Assembly (NCBI GenBank): GCA_021151605.1 | Contig: JAGKWZ010000075.1 | Coordinates: 1 to 21,212, forward strand | Source of the DNA: Verrucomicrobiaceae bacterium | GTDB lineage: Bacteria > Verrucomicrobiota > Verrucomicrobiia > Verrucomicrobiales > Verrucomicrobiaceae | Length of the DNA: 21,212 bases | Reading direction: 5' to 3' | In this document: one piece after another, positions 15,799 to 21,212 of the stretch | Position numbering within the stretch: the first letter of the stretch is position 1 | How the letters are laid out: the number at the start of each line of letters is the position of its first letter | Notes under the pieces: model-generated | Database searches by the model: none | What the model was told of the DNA's origin: nothing | Seen by the model: only the letters and a program-made list of their open reading frames with translations | Program-made: the position numbers and the translations under genes

Positions 15799-17697
15799 AT
15801 GGCCACTCCCGCTCACAATTACACCGAAGACAGCATCAAGTCCCTCGACTGGCGCCAGCACATCCGCCTGCGCCCCGGCATGTACATCGGCAAGCTCGGC
15901 GATGGCTCCCAGCCAGAAGACGGCATCTACGTCCTGCTCAAGGAAGTCGTCGATAACTGCATCGACGAGCACGTCATGGGCTTCGGCAAGCTCGTCGAAA
16001 TCACCATCAGTGAGGACAATCTCTGCACCATCCGAGACTACGGGCGCGGCGTCCCGCTCGGCAAGTTGCTGGAGTGCTCGGCGCAGATCAATACGGGCGC
16101 GAAATACGATAGCGAGGTCTTCAAGCGCTCCGTGGGCCTCAACGGCGTGGGTATCAAGGCGGTGAATGCCCTCTCCGAGTTCTTCGAGATCCAGGCCGTT
16201 CGTGAAAAGCAGACCCGCGCCATCGAGTTCTGCCGTGGCGAGGTGAAGTTCGAGATGGAAAAACCCAAGCCAAGCGAAGAGGCAGATGGCACGCGCATCT
16301 CCTTCCGCCCTGATCCAGAGTCCTTCTCTGTCAAAGTGAAGTACAATCTCGACTTCATCCGCGAGATGCTTCGCTATTACGCTTGGCTGAACCCAGGACT
16401 CACGCTGAAGCTCAACGGCGAGTCCTTTAAATCCAAGGAAGGCCTGCGCGATCTCATCGCCGCGAAGCTCACCGAATCCCCTCTCTACCCAGTCATCCAT
16501 CTCGATGGCACCGATGTCGAGATCGCCTTCACCCATGGCACCGGTTATGGCGAGGAGTTCTACACCTTCGTCAACGGCCAGCACACCACCCAGGGTGGCA
16601 CGCATCTTGCCGCTTTCCGCGAAGCCGTGGTCCAGGAGTGCCGCGAGTTTTATAAAAAGCAGTTCGAGCCCAGCGATGTCCGCACAGGCATCATCGCTGC
16701 CATTTCCGTCAAGGTGCAGGAGCCAGTCTTCGAATCCCAGACCAAAACGAAGCTCGGCTCCACCCACATGGAGCCCAATGGCCGCAACCTCCGCACCCAC
16801 ATCATTAACACCGTGGTTAAGGAGTTGGACAACTACCTCCACAAGAACACCGAGGTCGCCAAGTCCCTCCAGGACAAGATCCTGGCGAATGAAAAAGAGC
16901 GGAAAGAGATCAGCGGCATCCAAAAAGCCGCCCGCGAAAACGCCCGCAAGGCCAAGGTCCACAACAAGAAACTGCGCGACTGCCGCATCCACCTCGACAC
17001 CAAGGACAAGCGCCGCGAGGAAAGCACCATCTTCATCACCGAGGGTGACAGCGCCTCCGGCAGTATCACCAAGAGCCGCGATGTCGAGACGCAGGCCGTT
17101 TTCAGCCTTCGTGGGAAACCGCTCAATTGCTATGGTATGACCAAGAAGGTGGTCTACGAAAACGAAGAGTTCTACCTGCTGGCGAACGCCCTCCAGATCG
17201 ATGAAAATACGGAAGATCTCCGCTTCAAAAAGATCGTGCTCGCCACCGATGCCGATGTGGACGGCATGCACATCCGGCTGCTGATGATCACCTGGTTCCT
17301 TCAGTTCTTCCCCGAACTGGCCCACATCCCCAATGTCCGCGAGGGGCATCTTTACATCCTCCAGACGCCGCTCTTCCGTGTGCGAAACAAGAAGGAGACC
17401 TTCTACTGCTACAGTGACGAAGAGCGCCAGCGCGCGATCCACCGCTGCGGTAAAAACGCCGAGATTACCCGCTTCAAAGGACTTGGTGAAATCAGCCCGG
17501 ATGAGTTCAAGCATTTCATCGGCCCGAACATGCGCCTCGAGCCTGTGATCATGCCCGAGCACAAGAACATCAAGGAGCTGCTCACCTTTTACATGGGCAA
17601 AAACACCCCCGAGCGTCAGGCCCACATCGTGGCAAACCTGCGCATCGAGAAGGAACTCGAGTTCAACGAAGAACTCGCTCTCCCCGAAGCAGCCTGA
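15799..17697 (+). CDS. parE: DNA topoisomerase IV subunit B (ParE), type IIA
   Basis: ATPase subunit of a type IIA topoisomerase, which decatenates or relaxes DNA with ParC/GyrA. The 632-residue protein has a GHKL ATPase domain with RLRPGMYIG, KEVVDNCIDE (Glu49 and Asn53), DYGRGVP and GLNGVGIKAVNALS; a transducer region with GGTHLAAF; and a TOPRIM domain with EGDSA (415-419) and DADVDG (484-489). The run TKSRDVETQAVFSLRGKP and PLNCYGMTKKVVYENEEF is typical of ParE from Bacteroidetes and related phyla, so ParE is preferred to GyrB, though naming the subunit from sequence alone is not absolute. The ATG at 15799 fits the family start; a GTG at 15694 overlapping the previous stop would add 35 unrelated residues. 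No parC is adjacent. Confidence 0.92.
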   Translation: MATPAHNYTEDSIKSLDWRQHIRLRPGMYIGKLGDGSQPEDGIYVLLKEVVDNCIDEHVMGFGKLVEITISEDNLCTIRDYGRGVPLGKLLECSAQINTGAKYDSEVFKRSVGLNGVGIKAVNALSEFFEIQAVREKQTRAIEFCRGEVKFEMEKPKPSEEADGTRISFRPDPESFSVKVKYNLDFIREMLRYYAWLNPGLTLKLNGESFKSKEGLRDLIAAKLTESPLYPVIHLDGTDVEIAFTHGTGYGEEFYTFVNGQHTTQGGTHLAAFREAVVQECREFYKKQFEPSDVRTGIIAAISVKVQEPVFESQTKTKLGSTHMEPNGRNLRTHIINTVVKELDNYLHKNTEVAKSLQDKILANEKERKEISGIQKAARENARKAKVHNKKLRDCRIHLDTKDKRREESTIFITEGDSASGSITKSRDVETQAVFSLRGKPLNCYGMTKKVVYENEEFYLLANALQIDENTEDLRFKKIVLATDADVDGMHIRLLMITWFLQFFPELAHIPNVREGHLYILQTPLFRVRNKKETFYCYSDEERQRAIHRCGKNAEITRFKGLGEISPDEFKHFIGPNMRLEPVIMPEHKNIKELLTFYMGKNTPERQAHIVANLRIEKELEFNEELALPEAA

Positions 17698-17712
17698 GCT
17701 AAGGAGCTCGAA

Positions 17713-18843
17713 TCAACGGCGGCTGAGCCGGTAAAAAAGCCAGCCGCCAATGCCGAGGAACAAAACATTCGGCAGCCACATGATCAGGTGCGGATAGTAG
17801 CCGGGCTTGTCGTTCAGTGTGTCCGCCAAAATGATGAAGGCGATGTAAGCCACCGCTGTGACCAGACTGAGGGCGAAGCCCGTGGAGGTCTCTCGCCGCT
17901 GCGCCGTAACGCCGAGCGGGATCCCGACAAGGGCAAAGGTGAAGCAGGCCAGTGAGAAGCTGTAGCGCTTGCTAAGTTCCGTGCGGGAAAGTGAGAAGTG
18001 GCGCGGCTCCATGACGCGGCTGGTGACCGCATCTTTCCCATCCGAAAGCTCCTGCCAAAGCTGGGCGGTGGACTTCATGCTGGCGTTCACTTTCACCGAG
18101 GCCTCTTTCAGCCTGGAAAGGGGGAATGTCAGCGCGGTTTCCGCCGCCTTGAGGAACTCGATCTTGTCCACCTTCTTATCGGGCGTGTGGGTGATGGATT
18201 CGATCTCGGCATCAAACAGATGAAGCGTGAAATCCATGACTCCCTTCTGCGACTCCAACAGCGCACGGCGGGCACGGACGACTCGTTTGGCGATGGTGCC
18301 TTCTAGTTCGATGATCTCCAAATCCTTCATTTCTCGGTCTTTACGCGCCCCTGTGTAAATGCGGAAACCGGGGACTTTCTCCAGCACACGCCCCTCCTGA
18401 AAGAGCGACTCGGGATTCTCCAGAGCCACCTCATAAAAGAGCATCTTCATGCGGTTCTTCGCTGCAGGTGCCAGTTCCACGTTCACCCAGAAACAAATTC
18501 CCGCAAAGGCGATGGAGAGTGCAAACACAGAGGCGCAGATCCTCGGCATGGACCAGCCGGTCATGCGCATGGAGACCAGTTCATTGTCTGCGGATAGCCT
18601 CCCAAAAATAAGCAGGATGCCCGTCAAAAAGGCCCATGGGATGGTGAAGATCAGGGAAAAGGGAATGATCAGGGCCAGGAACTCCGCGACTACAGAAATG
18701 GGCAGCTGGGTGTCCCCGAGCAGCTTCTCCATTTCCTTGAACAGGTTCCCCAAAACAAAGATGCCGCTCAAAAGCATCACTCCCATCAGCGTGGCTGACA
18801 GGACTTGCTTGCCGAGATAGCGGTCAAAGATACGGAGGAACAT
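17713..18843 (-). CDS. LptF/LptG-type permease (YjgP/YjgQ family)
   Basis: Inner-membrane permease of the LPS export ABC transporter (LptB2FG), which moves LPS from the inner membrane to the Lpt bridge. The 376-residue protein shows the family layout: three N-terminal transmembrane helices with the start MFLRIFDRYLGKQVLSATL, then a periplasmic beta-jellyroll region (about 130-270), then three C-terminal helices ending in FLGIGGWLFYRLSRR. LptF and LptG cannot be told apart confidently here. The ATG at 18843 is used because the helix pattern starts there; the reading back to 18939 would run through a long hairpin. Its stop is 15 bases from the convergent parE stop. The partner permease is not in the window. 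Confidence 0.88.
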   Translation of the reverse strand: MFLRIFDRYLGKQVLSATLMGVMLLSGIFVLGNLFKEMEKLLGDTQLPISVVAEFLALIIPFSLIFTIPWAFLTGILLIFGRLSADNELVSMRMTGWSMPRICASVFALSIAFAGICFWVNVELAPAAKNRMKMLFYEVALENPESLFQEGRVLEKVPGFRIYTGARKDREMKDLEIIELEGTIAKRVVRARRALLESQKGVMDFTLHLFDAEIESITHTPDKKVDKIEFLKAAETALTFPLSRLKEASVKVNASMKSTAQLWQELSDGKDAVTSRVMEPRHFSLSRTELSKRYSFSLACFTFALVGIPLGVTAQRRETSTGFALSLVTAVAYIAFIILADTLNDKPGYYPHLIMWLPNVLFLGIGGWLFYRLSRR

Positions 18844-18848
18844 GCGCG

Positions 18849-18934
18849 GAGGTTTGCGGTGGTTTGCGTCGTTGGCAATGGTTTGCAGTGGTGAATCAAA
18901 CAATAGCCAACCATCGCGAACAACTGCCAGCCAT
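18849..18934. repeat. Long imperfect hairpin upstream of the LptF-like gene
   Basis: The two halves pair almost end to end with a near-constant symmetry axis. From inside out: GTTTG/CAAAC (18881-18885 with 18897-18901), GTTGGC/GCCAAC (18871-18876 with 18906-18911), GTTTGCG/CGCGAAC (18862-18868 with 18915-18921, one wobble), and a weaker outer stem (18851-18860 with 18923-18932). The terminal loop is 11 bases. The left arm also shows a rough 10-base periodicity of GGTTTGC units. It ends six bases before the start codon and would lie in the leader of the minus-strand mRNA. Confidence 0.6.
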
Positions 18935-18948
18935 TTCAAACCACTTTC

Positions 18949-20025
18949 TCAGTCCCTCCTCCACTCTGCCAGCACCTTGGGCAGCAGAATGTGCTCCTGC
19001 TTCTTGATCCGAGCATGGAGTTGCTCAGCATCGTCACCGATCAGGATCGGCACTTTGACCTGGGCTAGGATTTTGCCCGCATCGATGTCGGCATTGACGA
19101 GGTGAACAGTGCAGCCCGTTTCAATTTCGCCCTCATCCAGAACATCCTGCACAGCTGTCGCCCCCTTGTAGGCAGGCAGCAGAGAGGGGTGAACATTCAC
19201 AATACGGTCCGCAAAGGCACTCAGCAAAGGCTCCTTCAGGATTCGCATGAAACCGGTAAGAACGACGATATCCGCGCCTGCCTCTTGGAGGAGTTGGAGA
19301 ACCTTCTTCTGCGCGGACTCGTCAAAACGCCGAGGATCTTTTCCCGCATCCACGTGATACGCAGGCAGCCCCTCCTGCTGGGCAATGCGCAGGAATCCAG
19401 AGTCCGCATGATCAGAAATGGCTGCCACGATCTGAGCATCCAGCGCTTGGTCATGAATGGCCTGGATCAGCGCACGAAGATTTGAGCCCGCCCCTGAACC
19501 AAGGACTCCGAGGCGCAGCGGCTGGCCTGCATCCTCGGCATTGGTCATGCGTTCGATGATCTTCGTGGTGGAACGTCCTGGCACTAGGGAGAGGATCTGA
19601 ATCTGAGTGCCTGCCTTCTGCAAAGCAGCACGCTCCCCAGGATCAAGGGACTCAGGTGTGTAGTCCCCCCCTTTGGCATAAATATGAGGCTGAATGGCTT
19701 CGATCAGTTCTGTGGCACGCTTATCGGTAAAGACGACCACACCGTCCACAGCACGCAAACCAGCCAGAACTTCGGCACGGTCACGCTCGCGATTCAAAGG
19801 TCGTGTCGGCCCTTTGAGTTCGCGCACAGAGGCATCGGAATTCAGGCCGACGACGAGAGCATCTCCCAGCTCACGAGCCTGCTGGAGATAGCGGACATGC
19901 CCGGCGTGGAGCAAATCGAAGCAGCCATTAGTAAAGACCAGCTTCTTGCCCTGCTTTTGCAGCGTGTCCCGCAGACGACGCGCTTCTGCAGCAGACATGG
20001 GGGCATAGGCGGCGGGATCAGGCAT
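18949..20025 (-). CDS. Fusion protein: heptose-1-phosphate nucleotidyltransferase (RfaE2/HldE C-domain) + phosphoribosylglycinamide formyltransferase (PurN)
   Basis: Two complete enzymes in one 358-residue chain. Residues 1-160 are an RfaE2-type nucleotidyltransferase, which adenylylates heptose 1-phosphate for LPS inner core: FTNGCFDLLHAGHVRYL with the HxGH motif at 40-43, then GLNSDASVRELKG, YAKGGDYTPE and GRSTTKIIERM. Residues 171-358 are a PurN-type formyltransferase, which transfers a formyl group from 10-formyl-THF to GAR in purine synthesis: GSGAGSNL (176-183), GFMRIL, NVHPSLLPAYKG with Asn277 and His279, and ADIDAGKIL with Asp315, matching E. coli PurN Asn106/His108/Asp144. A linker of about ten residues joins them, with no frameshift or stop. 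Neighbouring genes are envelope-sugar and LPS-export genes. Alternative start at 19998. Confidence 0.9.
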   Translation of the reverse strand: MPDPAAYAPMSAAEARRLRDTLQKQGKKLVFTNGCFDLLHAGHVRYLQQARELGDALVVGLNSDASVRELKGPTRPLNRERDRAEVLAGLRAVDGVVVFTDKRATELIEAIQPHIYAKGGDYTPESLDPGERAALQKAGTQIQILSLVPGRSTTKIIERMTNAEDAGQPLRLGVLGSGAGSNLRALIQAIHDQALDAQIVAAISDHADSGFLRIAQQEGLPAYHVDAGKDPRRFDESAQKKVLQLLQEAGADIVVLTGFMRILKEPLLSAFADRIVNVHPSLLPAYKGATAVQDVLDEGEIETGCTVHLVNADIDAGKILAQVKVPILIGDDAEQLHARIKKQEHILLPKVLAEWRRD

Positions 20026-20072
20026 GAGCTTCTAGAACAAAGAACGACCGAATTGGCAAGTCGGCGTCGTGT

Positions 20073-21044
20073 TTAACACACGGTGACGCCTTGTTCGCGC
20101 ATCTGGCGGAACCATTCGACATACTTAGGCACGCCCTGAGCGATGGTCGTTGTGGGCTTGAAGTTCAGCAGGCGGTTGGCCTTGCTAACATCAGCGGAAG
20201 TCAGTGGCACGTCTCCGGGCTGGTCGGGGAGATGGTTAATGATCGCCTGTTTGCCCACGCTGGCCTCGATGGTGGCGATGAGTTCATTCAGCGTCACTGT
20301 TTGCGAGCCACCGAGATTAAAGATGTCACAGATCGGACCAGTTTTGTAATTTAGCGCACCGATGATGCCATCCACGATGTCGTGACAGAAGGTATAATCC
20401 CGCGCGGTACTGCCATCTCCATACTTGTCGATGGGTTTCCCGTCCTCGATCAGGCGGGTGAATTTCGAGATCGCCAGATCTGGCCTCTGCCGTGGCCCAT
20501 ACACCGTGAAGAAGCGGAGGGAGACCGTCTTGATATCGTAGAGATGGCTGTAGTTCGAGCACATCTGCTCTCCTGCCATCTTCGTCATCGCATAGGGGCT
20601 GATAGTTTGCAAAATGGGGTCCTCTTCAGCGAACGGCACCTTCTCATTCACCCCATAGACCGAGGAACTGCTGGCGAAGACAAAATGCCTGCAACCGGTG
20701 CGTCGGGAAGCTTCCAGCAGGTTGAAGGTGCCCTTGATGTTCGTGTCGATATACAGCTCCGGCTGCGCGATGGAAGGACGCACTCCAGCCCGAGCTGCGA
20801 GATGAATGACCGCATCAAACTTCCCCGCATCAAAGAGTGCATCAATAAAGGCCCGGTCCGTCAGTTCACCTTCAGCAACGGTGATCCGATCACCCATCGC
20901 AGCCACATTCGCGCGCTTGATGGCTGGGTTGTAATAGTCATTGAAGCTGTCCAGAATCGTCACCTTTCCAGCTCCGGTGGAGAGCAGGCGTTCGACAGTG
21001 TGGGAACCGATGAAACCGGCGCCGCCGGTGACGAGAATGTTCAT
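20073..21044 (-). CDS. NAD-dependent sugar epimerase, UDP-glucuronate 4-epimerase-like
   Basis: Extended short-chain dehydrogenase/reductase, 323 residues, of the type that interconverts UDP-glucuronate and UDP-galacturonate for capsule or LPS. NAD-binding motif GGAGFIGS (7-14), the segment DSFNDYYNP (32-40) characteristic of UDP-glucuronate epimerases, HLAARAGVRPS (81-91), FASSSSVYG and the catalytic pair Tyr151 and Lys155 in YAMTK. Also YGPRQRPDLAISKF and YGDGSTARDYTF, normal for the family. The ATG at 21044 is used because the Rossmann strand MNILVTGG begins there. It is 47 bases upstream of the RfaE2-PurN fusion gene on the same strand, so co-transcription is likely. Substrate is inferred from similarity, not proven. 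Confidence 0.87.
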   Translation of the reverse strand: MNILVTGGAGFIGSHTVERLLSTGAGKVTILDSFNDYYNPAIKRANVAAMGDRITVAEGELTDRAFIDALFDAGKFDAVIHLAARAGVRPSIAQPELYIDTNIKGTFNLLEASRRTGCRHFVFASSSSVYGVNEKVPFAEEDPILQTISPYAMTKMAGEQMCSNYSHLYDIKTVSLRFFTVYGPRQRPDLAISKFTRLIEDGKPIDKYGDGSTARDYTFCHDIVDGIIGALNYKTGPICDIFNLGGSQTVTLNELIATIEASVGKQAIINHLPDQPGDVPLTSADVSKANRLLNFKPTTTIAQGVPKYVEWFRQMREQGVTVC

Positions 21045-21048
21045 GAGA

Positions 21049-21212
21049 TCAGAAAATGATAGCTGGAGGGCCGCTACGCTCCCGCAGATGACGAATGATT
21101 GCAAGCTGGGGCAGGTTCTGTCTCACAAAATTCACTCTCACTTCCTGAACCAGTTCCGTCCCAGCCTCAGACGCAAGTGGCAGACCTACTTCGCTGGCAC
21201 TTTGAGACGCTG
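21049..21212 (-). CDS. Possible C-terminal end of a further minus-strand gene (partial at window edge)
   Basis: On the minus strand one frame stays open from the window edge to a TGA at 21049-21051, giving 53 residues with a plausible helical composition (for example LASEAGTELVQEVRVNF, ending GPPAIIF). The stop lies 4 bases before the epimerase ATG, the spacing expected in an operon. I do not recognise the protein, and an open frame this short can arise by chance. Confidence 0.4.
   Translation of the reverse strand, partial: ASQSASEVGLPLASEAGTELVQEVRVNFVRQNLPQLAIIRHLRERSGPPAIIF

Noticed and set aside
15748..17625. A 625-codon open frame antisense to parE
   Set aside because: It lies wholly opposite a gene with all ParE motifs; its composition is typical of a codon-bias shadow and it shows no recognisable domain.
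17696..17709. Small hairpin GAGCT-AAGG-AGCTC between parE and the LptF-like gene
   Set aside because: Only 5 bp and no T-run on either side, so I do not call it a terminator.

Overview
The window looks like chromosomal DNA from a member of the Verrucomicrobia, most likely the Verrucomicrobiaceae/Prosthecobacter side. This is inferred from content, not from a database search: a Tat-exported DUF1501 protein, a CE15-type glucuronoyl esterase and a second secreted esterase, a long low-complexity secretin in an L-M-C-D type operon, a ParE of the type common in Bacteroidetes and relatives, moderate-to-high GC, and start codons almost without Shine-Dalgarno sequences. There are no rRNA, tRNA, CRISPR, IS or phage genes. 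Most of the window is core or envelope biology. The unusual points are in gene architecture: a fusion protein, a duplicated domain, a degenerate active-site motif and palindromic intergenic elements.

Layout. 141-2220 (+): a ClpX-like AAA+ unfoldase without the zinc domain and with an apparently duplicated C-terminal lid, overlapped by a small four-helix membrane protein. 2198-3454 (-): a secreted alpha/beta hydrolase converging on it. 3567-4948 (+): a LysM lipoprotein, a secreted N-acetylmuramoyl-L-alanine amidase and a DUF167/YggU protein, closely packed. 5035-5643 (+): a small secreted protein of unknown function with its own candidate promoter, closed by a strong symmetrical terminator. 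5916-7214 (-): a CE15-like glucuronoyl esterase. 7305-8720 (-): a DUF1501 protein. 8799-14017 (-): a four-gene secretion/pilus assembly operon read as GspL/PilM-N-like, GspM/PilO-like, a candidate GspC/PilP-like protein, then the secretin GspD/PilQ. 14165-17697 (+): an aminotransferase class IV enzyme, a divergent CDP-alcohol phosphatidyltransferase and ParE. 17713-21044 (-): an LptF/LptG-type LPS export permease, a heptose-1-phosphate nucleotidyltransferase fused to PurN, and a UDP-glucuronate 4-epimerase-like enzyme. The tail of one more minus-strand gene may run off the right edge.

How the genes fit together. The right end is about envelope polysaccharide: a sugar epimerase, heptose activation and an LPS transporter permease in one direction. 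The middle is an outer-membrane secretion machine lacking its ATPase, platform protein and pilins, which must be elsewhere. The left-centre holds cell-wall remodelling (LysM plus amidase) and two secreted esterases suited to decorated plant or algal polysaccharides. No single undescribed multi-gene system stands out. The best candidates for novelty are the RfaE2-PurN fusion, the lid-duplicated ClpX-like ATPase, the long imperfect hairpin before the LptF-like gene, and the small palindromic repeats.
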